Shown here: one piece after another, positions 12,001 to 24,238 of the stretch | Layout: the number at the start of each line of letters is the position of its first letter | Numbering within the stretch: the stretch's first letter is position 1 | Assembly: GCF_958298935.1 (NCBI RefSeq) | Contig: NC_084943.1 | Coordinates: forward strand, 18,717,001-18,781,000 | Direction: 5' to 3' | Length of the DNA: 64,000 nt | Source of the DNA: Phragmites australis | Lineage: Eukaryota > Streptophyta > Magnoliopsida > Poales > Poaceae | Made by a program: the position numbers and the translations under genes | Notes under the pieces: model-generated | What the model saw: the letters and a program-made list of their open reading frames with translations, nothing else | Told to the model about the DNA's origin: nothing | Database searches by the model: none

Positions 12001-12514
12001 TTGTTGAAATGAAATGCAAGTTTTCTCACATGTTCGAGTTTATCTTCTTCTAGTCTTCTTCTATTGGCTCCGTGTTTTGTTGCAAGTTTTTTCTTTTGGA
12101 TGCGATTTTTATTTTGGTCTTTGGGCTGAAATTTCAACACCTTATGAAGTTATTCTCTTTATTGTTAGAGACATAAAATTTACACACATATATGTACAAG
12201 TGGATATTGAATTCACTTACCTCTATTCCATCAACTTGGGGGGGGGGGGGGTTCTTCTCTAGGTAGCTCGTGTTGATTCAAAGTTGTAAATTTTTGTGCA
12301 CAAAGACACATGTAATGGTTTTGAATGGTACCTATGGGTCATATAACATCTGTGGAGTCATGCTACCTCAGAATTTCCCTTCTTAAATAGTCTCTCTAGT
12401 GTTTTTGCTTCCGTTGAAGTTTTGAGGTACGTTGGGTGATCAAGACCATCAGTTTTAAAAGAAATTTGTTGAGACGTCTATTTACCCTCTCTAGTCACCA
12501 ATCTCGGTCCTACA
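9027..12514 (+). mobile_element. Sirevirus-type (Ty1/copia) LTR, interrupted by a second LTR
   Basis: The sequence is studded with the palindrome ACCGGATnnTCCGGTG, the repeated LTR motif of grass Sireviruses. A TATA-like TATAAATAGAGG lies at about 10270. The right end (CTCTAGTCACC...GGTCCTACA) matches copia LTR 3' ends. AATATG occurs at both borders (9021-9026 and 12514-12519), consistent with a target duplication, although the left end lacks a clean TG. No primer-binding site or internal coding region follows, so it is read as a solo LTR. Without the nested element it is about 1.9 kb. A related inverted copy lies at about 30503-31850 and confirms that the two halves belong together. A run of 14 Gs lies near 12237-12250. 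Confidence 0.75.
10287..11849 (+). mobile_element. Nested Sirevirus-type solo LTR with perfect target duplication
   Basis: GTAGA lies immediately on both sides (10282-10286 and 11850-11854), a perfect 5-bp target duplication. The element contains many CCGGATnnTCCGGTG palindromes and a TATA-like TATATATACCC near 11048. It interrupts the outer LTR just downstream of that LTR's TATA-like box. The left terminus reads AGTAGC where its sister at 48719-50333 reads TATAGC in LTR orientation; TGTAGC is the likely ancestor of both. Confidence 0.88.
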
Positions 12515-12910
12515 ATATGCATATGACAACAAAATGACATTCCCATAACGTCTTAATCATCACTGATTTCAAGTTTATGCGAAAAGCATGAATAATACTC
12601 ATGAAATAGCATGATTGCAATATTATGCATGTATATGCAAACGATATCATACACCAATAAGCAAGTGCACCAAGTATTATGAAAAAAAAAATCATAAATA
12701 CAATCGGTCGGTCGCCATACTTCACCTCACGACGACAATCTCCGTATTAGAATCAATAAAGATTAGCACAAGCATAAGCACATTAACATAAGTATAATCA
12801 TCGACCACCCAAAATTACCAAGTGTGAACCCAAAAGTAAACAAGCTATTTCTCTTAATGAGATGTACTCCATTTTAATTAACTAAAATGGCGTGATACAT
12901 AGATTTAAAC
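12515..12910 (-). mobile_element. Partial gypsy-type LTR, right piece (probable)
   Basis: This AT-rich stretch has the character of the interior of large gypsy LTRs. It probably continues the piece ending near 9026. The junction with the cyclin pseudogene is not sharp. Confidence 0.35.
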
Positions 12911-12928
12911 ATAACATTAGTCACACCC

Positions 12929-14110
12929 CTATGTTACTTGTCTTTTACCAAGATGAGGTATTAGATGACCTTGATTGTGTAAACTGAGAAATATTAAAAC
13001 TTTCTTCAGCTGCAAAAAATGGAGAGAGATAAATCCTTTGTCATCAATTTTATCAAGATCGGCACCATGATTCAAAGGATACTGCAGCCAATGACGGAGA
13101 GTAAACAAGCACCGAGTACTGAACCAATGCAAGTTCAGTGTAGATGAATGCCATGTTCTCAGGCTCTTTGCCACCCATTGTAGCTTTCAGATGCCGAATA
13201 GCGAATAATGAACATGTACATTGTTAGAACCGAACGTCAAGTTCCAGTATAGCTTGTTCGATATGTCCTTCTCCTTGGTCAGCACCTGCTCTCTACCGCA
13301 GGCATTATATTGACGACGAGCTGCAGCTCTTTTTTCAGCACACTCTCCATGGATAGGTACCGATCGATTAGGTAGACAGCCAAATAAAGTGTCTCTGGCA
13401 TTAGTATAAGCCTGTGTTTCGCATCAAAAATATATCCAGTTAATAAGGATAGCTCTAATTTGTTTATTGGTCTCAACCTGCGAGTTCATATAGCTTCTGA
13501 GAGGTAGGCAGATACTTTCAGTGCTCTTGTAGAAAGTGTAGATTCTATGTCGTCGACATATCCAACCATTGCTAGCTCATTGGGAGCATCAGGGGTACCA
13601 ATGTTATATGCCTATATCTCCTTCGGGCTGGAGATCACCCCATCAGAAGTCCTGCTGCATTTTATCAGGATTGATGTAAGAGTATGGATTGGTGCCCTCC
13701 CAGCGATCTCTGACCGCCTGTGGCTTTCTTCTCATTCTCAGAATCTGAACTTATCTCGATTTCTTCAGTCATCAAATTATTGTTATCCTTGAGCTTGACT
13801 ACTTTCCCATACCTATCAACTGCAGCAATCACTGGCTCCCGACGATTAGTAAGAGCAGCCCGGCCATTTGATGAGATTACCGACATCGACAAGAGCCCTG
13901 CAGCATGTTGCTATTTCCTGAGGAACTGTGGCCATTGGCCTCCTGACGAGCCCCGCCGCATCATCCTTCTTCTGTTCCTCTGTCTTCTCTCTCTACTGCT
14001 CCTGCCTCCTCTCCGCGGCTGTACAGCACAATAGCTTGTGGCAACAGCAACTAGTGCAGAGCAGCAGGACGTCCAGCACAGGATGGCGTCAGCTACTCCA
14101 TCCCTCACGG
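12929..14110 (-). pseudogene. Cyclin B (B1-like) pseudogene
   Basis: The minus strand carries B-type cyclin blocks in the right order but in several frames. They are an N-terminal ISSDSENEKK segment (about 13700-13890), ELAMVGYVDDI (about 13550), FYKSTESICLPLRSYMNSQ then RAILINW (about 13450-13530), LMPETLYLAVYLIDRYLS with KKELQLV (about 13320-13420), REQVLTKEKDISNKLYWNLT (about 13240), and ENMAFIYTELALVQYSVL (about 13120-13160). Active cyclin B regulates CDK1 at G2/M through this cyclin box. Here frameshifts separate the blocks, the AMLIASKYEEIWAP part of the box is missing between ELQLV and REQVL, and an in-frame stop lies near 13190. The blocks abut without recognisable introns, which favours a processed copy, but no poly-A tail was identified. 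It cannot encode a working cyclin. Confidence 0.82.
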
Positions 14111-14574
14111 CCAGCAGGCCAGCAGCATGTCAAGACGTGGCAAGAGCAGGAGCGGCAAGATCAGGCAGACAGGCGCGCCGAGAGCACGCCCAGGCGTTCT
14201 AAGAGGGAGACGCAGAGGAACTTACGTGTATTCGGACTAGAGTGGGTGACGACAAGATGTTTGGGTTGGCCCGTGTGTGATTGATAAATACTCAAGGGAC
14301 ATTAGGGGAGGCTGTAATAGATAGAAGCGGCAATGCCGTGAACTATCTCCTGTCCTAAACCCAGAATCCTTCATCCTCCTCTATGCCTTGCTTCTTCTTC
14401 TTCCCCACGTTATGCTACTGCTAACACAGCAGCTTCACGCACAGCAATCACCCCTCTCTCCTCAGCTGTTTATGTGCTCCTCTCGATCTAGGCTCAAGAT
14501 TTGCGAGAGGTTATCTGTGATTCTTGGATCCGCAAGGGCAAGCAAGAACCAAGATGATTGGGATCGAAGAGGAT
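14111..14574 (+). other. Possible copia-type LTR fragment
   Basis: A TATA-like GATAAATACTC, followed by a run ending in CCTGTCCTAAACCC and a CT-rich leader, resembles the promoter and leader part of a small Ty1/copia LTR. It is cut at 14575 by the gypsy LTR. No terminus or target duplication could be defined. Confidence 0.3.
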
Positions 14575-17500
14575 TGTAAGACTCCGACATTCAAAATCTC
14601 TTGTACTTCTAGTATCAGTCCCTGGATCAAGTAGTTGATATGCATAGTATAACAGTAGTAATATCACAGTTAAACTTCGTACATAATTACTAAGGTTCAG
14701 AGTATAAAAGATTATAACTCATACTATATATTACAATCATGGTCAGGAGACCAATAAAACATAGCGGAAAGCAAAAGCCCAAGCTACAAATAGCTTAAGG
14801 TGCGGACACGACTTCTAAGACTATTCTTCATCCTTATCTTCACCTATGACGAAGTCAGTATCGACTTACTCATCTGAATGATAGCAAGAATGAGTATGAA
14901 AAGTACTCAGTAAGCCCTAGTCTACCTCAAGGTGTTGATAGATGCATAAAATGGGTAATTCAAGGATAGAGCTTTATGGTTTAGTTTTAAGCATAAAGCA
15001 GTTTATACTAGTATCCAATTGTATCATCTAGGATTGAATTAAAAATAGTTTAAATAGTTCGAAACTAAGTAACAAGCTATATCTAGGTTTTTTCGATCCT
15101 AGGAGGGGCTGCACCACACTTCGCAGTCCTTTTCATCACATCTGGTTTACTTCTAGTACCACACAGCTTCTGGTGGATTAAGTCAGGAACCTCATCAAAC
15201 GGACATCTAGTCCACACACTCACTCATCAAGACACACACACCTAGAGTCTAGTCAACGCGATTGCTGCTTTCGCATATCCATGACTGTAGATACAGCTAT
15301 TCGAATAGTTTTACACTCTACAAAGGTTGTACAACTTTACTCACACGATATGTCCAGCCTCCAACCATTGCAAGCGGAGGAGGGAATCATACCGAGACCC
15401 TCCAAATACCTTTCTTGCCGGGCTTTTCTATGAGATTTACCCACAAGCACCAGAGTCTATGTACCGAAGGCCAGTTCCCTTTTTAAGCATAGGCCGGTAC
15501 TAGAAACCTCCAAATAGAAGGATAGATGGTCACTTGACTGCTCGCTGCTCCTGGCCTCCTAGTATGATGTCCAACTCGGTCCGGTGAAGGAGAGGTTAAG
15601 TCCTACCCATTCAGGATGCATGGTTGAACGGGGTGGCTAGGCTAGACAATGCAATGACTCTGTCCTCAAGTGGCCAGAGCAGGTATCTTCTGGCAATGAA
15701 CACCACAGATTTGACTCAAGCCCCCGAGAGCATCCTCATCCAAAGTACTACTCCACCTGCTCCCGCCAAAACAATTTTCATCTATTTTTACATACCACCC
15801 TCCACATCTCACACGACATCAAGGATTTTACAACCATCACAAAATTTATAGCCATTAAGGATTCATGGTATATGAGTTATCATTGATAATAGTAAATCTT
15901 ATCTCCGAGAAGAAGTGTTTTAAAAGCGACGTCTCTGAGGAGACGTATTCAATCCTAAACATGCTAGATATCAAGACGTCGTTTGTCATTAATATAGATA
16001 AAAATAGGTAATCCTAGGGTGATAAGTATTTTGGATGATAACATTTATAGCATGGCAAGTGTTTAATAGGATTACCTACTATAAGCAGTTTGCAAAAGTG
16101 CAATGTGATATAAGTCCAGTTTTAAGTTGATCGTGTAGATTATTTGAAAACATAGGTTCAATATGATTAAGGAAATAGGACTTGCCTTCTTCGAGGTTTT
16201 CTTTAAAGTCTTGGTTGTAGTCAGGATCTTTCTTGCTCCTGATGCTTCCTGTGTAGCACTTGTAGAATTCTGGCGGTTCTGTAATTGCGACTACGATCAG
16301 TAACAAGATATGCTAGAGAAGAACCAAATTTAACACCAAATAAAAAGTCAAATAAGTCCTAATGGATATCCCACTGTGATAGATTGGTAGATCACGAATT
16401 TAGGTGGATTTCGGCGAAGGAATCACCAAAATCGGAGCAAGAACATAGAAGTTATAGCTCCCAGAAGATTTCATCAAAAATTAAATTGAAAAATTACAAA
16501 AATGCACTATTCATGGGTGAGGCCCATAGGTGGGACCCACATGAATAGTAATCTGGGCCCACATGAACTGTAACTCGATGGGGCCCACATGAACAGTGCT
16601 GGATTGGGCTAAACTGGGCTTAGATGAGCCAAGTTCGAGACTAGATGAGCAGGGCCAGGCTTTGGGTTGCACAGTGCTGGCTTAGCGGGTTGCAGAGCTG
16701 GGCCAGCCCACTGGGGCGTGGCCATTGGTGCCTGGGCCGGCCTGCCTGGCCAGTAGCACGCTGGGCTAAGCTGTGGCCCACAGCCAGATCGAGCCACGGC
16801 CCAAGGTCGGTCTACGCGAGCGTGCGGGCTTGCGGGCGCGCTAGCGCAATGGGAGCGGCGGAGGGGTGGGGAAAATGATCGGCGGTGAGGAATCCACGAT
16901 AGCGCACACTGGGAAGCTCGCCGGAGTTGGGATTCTGATAGGGTTTCACAACGGGAAGTAGACACCGGGCTTCTACGCGGTACCGTGGATGCGGCGGGGA
17001 GCTCGTCGACAGCGACCGGCAACGAGATCAACACTAGATGGCAGCTGGAGAGGGATAGTGGCCTGGGAAAATTTGGGCAGCACCTCCCTTGCACTAGGAG
17101 GTGCCAACTTGCAAAGAGAAGATGCCTAGTGCCTCTAGGCATCATGGTACGATGGTCGGCCACAACATAGAGCAAAAGCACGGCGGCGAAGGCAAAATGC
17201 TACGGCTACGCACGAGAAGGAGCTACGGGATGCCAACATGCTATCCACATGGCCTTAAGGGGGGAAATGGAAGGCTCACCAGCGTTGAGATGGTGAGAAC
17301 TGGAAGGTGGCCGATGGAGCGACGATGTTGAAGCTGTGGAGCAGCTTGGTCTTCTTGTGTGGGCGGCTCTCGTTGGGCCTCCAGCGAACGAGCGGCGGCA
17401 CAGGGACGGCATCAGACTCCTAGAGCTCCTCACAGCACGTCAATGGTGGCTCGATGACGGCGAAGCTCAGGCGGAGAGAATGGGTGTGGCGGCGGTGAAA

Positions 17501-18571
17501 GGGGAAATGGGGGAGGAGAAGGAGCCAGGTGAGCAATTTATAGGCGGAAGAGGGGAGAGAAGTGAGAAGAGAGACGGTAGGCACGTGACGTCGGGCGGAC
17601 ATCAGCGGACAGCGTCGCGGTGAGGTAGTGGATGGCGCCCACCATTTTCCCCTCAATATGGGTGACTTGAGCCGTCCATGCACGTGCACGGTCGTGAAAG
17701 TCGCGGGCGCCAGGGGCTTTGGGTTGCGGGAGAGAGAGAGCTGAGAGAGGGGGAAGGGAGCAGGAGCGCACGATGGGACGGGTGAGACAGGCAAGTGGCT
17801 CACCGGCCATCACAGTGGTGAGAGATAGTGAGGCGCAGCGCTGGGTCGCGCTGGAGGAGAGGTAAGTAAGGCACGGGCGCTCGTCGGATGGCTGACACAT
17901 GGACGGCCATGCGACGCGCGGCACGGGAGCGCGCCTGGGAGGAGGCCAGCGCGGCGCGGTCAAGCTGGGCTGGGAGAGCGCGCGGGGGAGTTGGGCCAAG
18001 CGCACGAGAGCGAGAGAGGAAAGAAGGCCGGGCCAGCTGCCCTTGGGCCAAAACAGAGAGGGAGAGAGAGAGATTGAGCCCAGGGTGAATAGGAGAAGAG
18101 GAAAGCAAATTTGGTTTTGGGATTAAATTCAAATGTGTGATTTGAACTTGGATTTGACTTTGGATTGATATCAATTCAATTAAACATATTTGAATTCTTA
18201 TTTGAACTTGAATCTTGAGCTTCCTAAGATGATTTGAATCAAGGGATTTGAATTTGAATTGGATTTGAGATGAATAGATCCTAAGAGTAGATTTGAAATT
18301 GAGAGACATTCAATTTCAAATCTTCACACAAAGAACCATAAAAACTTCAAACCCAGCACATGAATCAATCTAACGTAGAGACTATAAATTTACTAAAATT
18401 TTGGAATACTCAGTCCATCTAATATATATGAATGTATATATATATATATATACACACATACATACATACATATACATATTTCCTTGAGTTTAGTTAGCTT
18501 AATTAAACATAAAGTTTTAATTTGGAGTGAAATTTGTAATTAATTTACATGCTAAAACTCACGATGTTACA
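14575..18571 (-). repeat. 3' LTR of the gypsy element
   Basis: In element orientation it starts TGTAACATCGTGAG (right border, 18571) directly after a polypurine tract. The left border begins TGTAAGACTCCGAC, roughly mirroring the other end as these LTRs do. It spans about 4.0 kb, unusually long but within the range of grass chromoviruses. A (TA)n/(CATA)n tract lies at about 18429-18478. The GC-rich central part (about 16600-18050) gives long open frames that recur in the other LTR copy and are not taken as genes. Confidence 0.72.
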
Positions 18572-18585
18572 AACCTACCCCACTT
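18572..18585 (-). other. Polypurine tract of the gypsy element
   Basis: On the minus strand AAGTGGGGTAGGTT ends exactly where the LTR starts with TGTAACA. This is the plus-strand primer position in LTR retrotransposons and fixes both orientation and LTR boundary. Confidence 0.75.
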
Positions 18586-18589
18586 AAAC

Positions 18590-21124
18590 GGAATCTCGAC
18601 CCCGAGATTCGGAAAGTTCGTCGAAGAGATTTGGAAATTCCTTCTTCAGATCCTCTTCGTGTTCCCATGTAGCTTCTGCTTCTGTGTGATTACTCCACTG
18701 TACTCAGCAGAACCTGACTGTTGTTTTTCTTGTCTAACGAGTTGCCACATCTAAGATCTAGATGGGTCTCTACTCATACTGAAGATCTTGTTGTAGATCC
18801 ATGATTTCCAGGGGAACATGTTCCTCTAAAACTCTCAAGTATTTCTTTAATTGTGATACATGGAACACATTGTGCACATCGGACATTTCTTTATGAAGCG
18901 CTAACCTGTATGCCACTGCTCCATTTTTATCGTGAATCTTGTATGGTCCCACATACCTTGGTGCCAACTTTTCATGAACCTGAAATGTTCGGGTGCCTCT
19001 TATTGGGGATACCTTGAGGTATACGTAGTCTTCAACTTTGAAGGTCAAGTCTCTCCTTCGGTTATCCGTATAACCCTTCTGTCTACTTTGAGCTGCTCTA
19101 AGATTTTCTCTGATCTTAGCAACTCTTTCTTCGGTGTCTTTTATTAACATAGGTCCGAAGAGCATACACTCTCCTACTTCTGACCATAGTAATGGTGTTC
19201 TGCATTTCCGTCCATATAAGGTCTCAAAAGGCAACATCTTCAGACTAGCTTGAAAACTGTTGTTGTACGAGAACTCTGCAAATGATAGACTTTTCTCCTA
19301 GTCTTTTCTGCAAGTTATCACACAAGCTCCCAGAAGATCTTCCAAGATATGGTTTACTCTTTCAGTTTGACCAACAGTCTGTGGGTGGTAAGCAGAACTA
19401 AAGTCCAATCTAGTTCCCATGGTTGTGTACAAATTCTTCCAGAATCTAGAGGGGAACTAGGGGCCTCTTTTAAAGACGATCCTGCTTAGGATTCCGTGTA
19501 GTCTCAAGATATTATCAATATATAAGTCAGCCAACTTGTCTCCACTATAGGTTATCTTAACAGGTATGAAGTGAGCCACTTTAGTTAGACGATCCATGAT
19601 AACCCATACAAAATTGTTACCCTTCTGAGTTCTAGGTAATCCAACTATGAAATCCATACCAATTTCATCCCATTTCTAAGTTGGGATCTGCAATGGTTGC
19701 AGCAATCCTACTGGTCTTTGGTGCTCTTCCATGACCCTTTGACAGGTGTCACACCGAACAACGAACCCTGCTATGTCTACCTTCATTCCTATCTACCAGT
19801 ATTTGGTCCTCAGATCTGTGAACATTTTGGTACATCCAGGATGAATAGAATAAGGGGAGTTGTGGGCTTCATCCTTAATTAACTCCCTAAGATTTTCCCG
19901 ATCTGGCACATATAATCGATCCTTGTACCACACTGTTCCTTGCTGATCTATTCTAAACTCTAGTGCTTTATCTAATCCAAGATTCTTTTTGACTTCTAGA
20001 ATCTCTTCCTCTTCTGACTGGGCCTCACGGATTCTATCCTCTAGTGTTGGATGTACCACTAGAGTGTGAACTTGTCCTTGTGTTATGTGCAGATTCAGAT
20101 GTTGCATCCCTACAAGAAGTTCTAGCCTTAACTCCTGCACTTGTAGATTATTGCAGTAAACTTTCCTGCTCAAGGCGTCAACCACAACATTACCTGGGTA
20201 ATATTGGATACTTATGTTGTAATCCTTTATCAACTCTAACCACCTTCGTTGCCTCAGGTTCAATTCTGACTGAGTGAAAATATACTTCAGACTCTTGTGA
20301 TCCGTATAGATCTCGCACTTATTTCCAAGAAGGTAGTGTCTCCATATCTTAAGTGCATGCACAACCTTTGCTAACTCTAGATCATGAGTTGGGTAATTCT
20401 CTTCATACGACTTCAGTTGCCTGGATGCATAAGCTACAACCTTGCCTTCTTGCATCAATACATAACCTAAACCTTAGCGTGAGGCATCATAATAGACCAC
20501 GAGGTCCTTCTAGATATCGAGCAACTTTAACACCGAGGCGGTAGTCAATCTCTGCTTAAGTTCTTGGAAACTCTTCTCACAAGCTTCATCTCATTCAAAC
20601 TTGGCATTTTTTGGAGAAGTTTGGTCATTGGCTTAGCCAATTTTGAAAATCTTTCATAAACTTGCGGTAATAACCCGCCAGTCTAAGGAAGCTTCTGATT
20701 TCTGAGATATTTACTGGTTGAATCCACTCAACCACTACTTCAACTTTCGAAGAGTCCACCGATACTCCCTCTGCTGTGAGGACATGTCCAAGAAATGCCA
20801 CTTCTTGAAGCCAAAACTCACACTTGCTGAATTTAGTGTAGAGTTGGTGTGAACCACCCTCAGATGTTGTTCGTGCTCTTCGATACTCCTTGAGTAGATG
20901 AGAATATCATCAATAAACACTATCACAAATGGGTCCAGTTCATCAGATTCATAAAGTATGTCGGGGTATTTGTCGATCCAAATGACATGACTGTGAACTC
21001 ATATAATCCATACCTTGTTATAAAGGCGGTCACCTGAATGTCATTTTTCCTAATCTTCAATTGATAGTATCCCGACCTCAAATCTATCATGGAGAAATAC
21101 TTGGCTCCTCTTAGTTTTAGGTTG
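18590..21124 (-). pseudogene. Broken gypsy pol: partial RT, RNase H, integrase, chromodomain-like tail
   Basis: In minus-strand order the fragments are reverse transcriptase (about 20923-21124, containing [15 protein letters not shown]; then 20735-20926 with the catalytic-region FIDDILIYS), RNase H (19793-20458, with [10 protein letters not shown] and the integrase zinc-finger linker), integrase core (19457-19657, DFIVGLPRT and IMDRLTKVAHFIP), and integrase C-terminus (18770-19237, ETLYGRKCRTPL to VFHVSQLKKYL). A tail resembling the chromodomain region follows (EATWEHEEDLKKEFPNLF near 18650). Stops and frameshifts separate these blocks, and the N-terminal part of RT, protease and gag are absent. 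Confidence 0.88.
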
Positions 21125-23452
21125 ATGATGTAGATTATTTGAAAATATAGGTTCAATATGATCAAGAAAATAGGACTTGCCTTCTTCGATGTTTTCTTCA
21201 AAGTCTTGGTTATAGTCAGGATCTTCCTCGCTCCTGATGCTTCCTGCGTAGCACTTGCAAAATTCTGGCTGTTCTGTAATTGCGACTATGATCAATAATG
21301 AGCTATGCTAGAGAAGAATTAAATTTAACACCAAATGGAAAGAAAAATGAGTCCTAATGGATATCACATTATGATAGATGGGTAGATCACTAATTTAGAT
21401 GAATTTCACCGAAAGGAATCGTTGAAATCGGAAAAAGAACGGAGAAAAAGTTATCGCTCCCAGAAGATTTAATCTAAAATTAAATCGGGAAATTATGAAA
21501 ATGCATTATTTATAGGTGGGGCCTACGGGTGGGACCCACATGAACAGTAGTCTGGGCCACATGAACAGTACCTCGATGGGCCCACATGAATAGTATTGGA
21601 TTGGGCCGAACTGGTCTTAGATGGGCTAAGTCCATGCCTGAATGGGCCGAGCCGGGCTTTGGGTTGTACAGTACTAGCATAGCGGGCTGCAGAGCTAGGC
21701 CGACCCACTAGGGCACGTCCTTTGGCGACTGGGCTGGCATGCCTAGCCAGCGGCGCACTGGGCTGAGCCATGGCCCACTCAGCCAGGCCGAGCCATAGCC
21801 CAAGGCGGGTCTATACGAGCGCGCGGGCATGCGGGCGTGTTGGTGCAACGTGAGTGACGGAGGGGAGGGGAAAAATAGCCGGCGGTGAGGAATCCACGGA
21901 AGCGCGCACTGGGAAGCTCACTACAGTTAGGATTCTAACGGGATTTCAAGATGGGAAGTCGACATTGGGCTTCTACGCGGTACCGCAGATGCGGCGAGGA
22001 GCTCGTCGATGGCGGCCGGCGACGAGATCAACACCAGATGGCGGCTAGAGAGGGGACAGTGGCTCGGGAAAATTTGGGCAGCACCTCCCTTGCACTGGGA
22101 GGTGCCAACCTGAAAAGAAAAGAGGCTTAGTGCCTCTAGGCATCACGACACGATGGCTTGCCACAACACAGAGCAAAAGCATGCTGGTGGCGGATGGTTT
22201 CATGGTGGTAGAGGCAAAATGCTACGGCTATGCACGAGAAGGAGCTACGGGGATGCCTACATGCTATCTACGTGACCTTAAGGGGGAAATGGAAGGCTCA
22301 CCGGCGTTGAGACGATGAGAACTCAAAGGTGGCCATCGGAGCGACGATGTCGAAACGGTGGAGCAGCTTGGTCTTCTTACGCGAGAGGCTCCCGTCGGGC
22401 CTCCAACGAACGAGTGGCGGCACAGGGACAACGGCGGACTCCTAGAGCTCCTTGGTAGCACGTCGATGGCGGCTCGGTGACAGCAAAGCTACAGTGGAGA
22501 GAATGGGCACGACGGCGGTGAAAGGGGAAAAGGGGGAGGAGAAAGAGCCGGGTGCGCTATTTATAGGCGGAAGAGAGGAGAGAAGTGAGCATAGAGACTG
22601 TGGGCATGTGACATCGGGTGGACGTTGACGGGCAACGTCGCGATGAGGTGGCAGATGGCGCCCACCATTTTCCCCGCGGTATGGGTGGCCTGCGGCGTCC
22701 ATGCGCGTGCACGGTCGTGAAAGTCACGGGCGCCAGGGGCTTTTGGTTGCGGGAGAGAGAGAGAGATGAGAGAGGGGGAAGGGAGTGGGAGCGTGTGATG
22801 GGATGGGTGAGAGAGGTAAGTGGCTCGCCGACTGTCACGATGATGAGAGACAGCGAGGCGTGGCGTTGGGTCGCGCTGAAGGAGAGGGAGGAAAGGCGCA
22901 GACGCTTGCCGGATCGCCGACACTTGGACGGCCACGCGACTCGCGGCGTGGGAGCAAGCCAGTGCGGTGCGAGCAAGCTGGCCAGGAGAACGAGCGAGGG
23001 AGCTGGGTGAGAGAGGAAAGAAGGCCGGGCCGGCTACGCTTGTGCCAAAACAGAGAGTGAGAGAGAGATTGAGCCCAAGGTAAATAGGAGAAGAGGAAAG
23101 AAAATTTGGTTTTGGGATTAAATTCAAATGTGTGATTTGGATTTGGATTTGACTTTGAATTGAGATCAATTCAATTAAACATATTTGAATTGTGATTTTA
23201 ACTTGAATCTTGAGCTTCCTAAGATGATTTGAATCAAGGGATTTGAATTTTAATTGGATTTGAGCTTCATAGAACCTAAGAGTGGATTTGAAATTGAGAG
23301 ACATTCAATTTCAAATCTCCACACAAAGAACAATAAAAACTTCAAACCCAGCACATGAATCAATCTAACGCAGAGACTATTTTAGAAATAAATTTAGTGA
23401 AATTTTGGAATACTTAGTCCATCTAATATATATGAACATATACATATTATTT
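21125..23452 (-). repeat. Partial 5' LTR of the gypsy element
   Basis: This matches 16110-18480 of the left LTR nearly throughout, with scattered substitutions and small indels. It lacks the part corresponding to 14575-16110 and the terminal TGTAACATCG end. The divergence between copies is visible by eye, so the insertion is not very recent. Confidence 0.85.
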
Positions 23453-24238
23453 CATTGAAATCTTCCAAACAGACTCTAGTGGCTACATCCACCAATCATT
23501 CTAAAATAATTGCATTATATGAGGCATCACGTGAATACCTGTGGCTTCGCAAAATGATAAACTACACACAACAGTCATGTGGTATTGGTTCTATTGAATC
23601 ACCTACCATTATCTACGAACATAATGCTGCTTGTGTTTTTCAGATGCAAATAGGTTACATAAAGAGCAATATCACTAAGCATATTGCCCCTAAATTGTTT
23701 TATCCTCATGAGTTACAACAAAGTGGGGAGATAAACATCTTGCAAATTAAATCTTATGATAATCTCGCAGATTTATTGACAAACTCCTTACCAACTGCGA
23801 CATTACAAAAATATGTTCATGGTAATTGTATGCGACGGCTTCGAGATTTGCAAGAATCAGAGGGAGTCTCCTCCTGAATTTAACTTGTTCATACATCATA
23901 TTGTACTCTTTTCCCTTTATGAGTTTTACTTATAAAGTTTCTCATAAAAGATTTTTAATGAGGCGATATCTACACAAGATCATATGTCATATCTCTTTCT
24001 TTTTTCCTATCACGGTTTTTAAAGGAGGTATACAAGACATATCTATTGTTCTATAAACTCGCTTATCAATTTTTTCTTTTACAAGGTTTTTCTCATATGA
24101 GTTAACAAAGATACAATAATCAATATATATTGTATCATTTTCTCCTTATTTTCTCACTGAGTTTTAAAGAAGTTTTAACAGTATATCACTATTACTCTCC
24201 TCATATTTTTCCCATAGGATTTTTGGAGGAGTTCTCAT
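23453..24238 (+). pseudogene. Ty1/copia RNase H C-terminal fragment and 3' tail
   Basis: The frame from 23455 to 23877 encodes the end of copia pol: KQTLVATSTNHSKIIALYEA, ASREYLWLRKMI, KHIAPKLFYPHELQQSGEI and DNLADLLTNSLP are all recognisable RNase H blocks. Catalytic and upstream domains are missing because the sequence starts at the junction with the gypsy LTR. The following AT/T-rich stretch with repeated GTTTTTxxxGAGG-like segments is the usual 3' untranslated region before a copia polypurine tract. Confidence 0.85.

Larger units (their letters stand above)
14575..23452 (-). mobile_element. Ty3/gypsy chromovirus-like LTR retrotransposon, internally deleted
   Basis: The element reads on the minus strand: a large LTR on the left (3' LTR), a pol region, and a second copy of much of the LTR on the right (5' LTR remnant). 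The gag, protease and first part of reverse transcriptase that should lie between 5' LTR and pol are missing: RT sequence abuts LTR sequence directly at about 21124. The right LTR lacks the portion matching 14575-16110 and is also cut at about 23452, where Ty1/copia sequence begins. It is therefore dead. The very long LTRs and the chromodomain-like C-terminus suggest the Tekay/Del lineage, but this is inference. Confidence 0.82.

Noticed and set aside
16609..18309. Long open frames on both strands in the gypsy LTR, partly repeated at 22557-23304
   Set aside because: They lie in GC-rich or AAATTCAAATC-repeat LTR sequence and recur only because the LTR is duplicated; composition is low-complexity and no domain is present.
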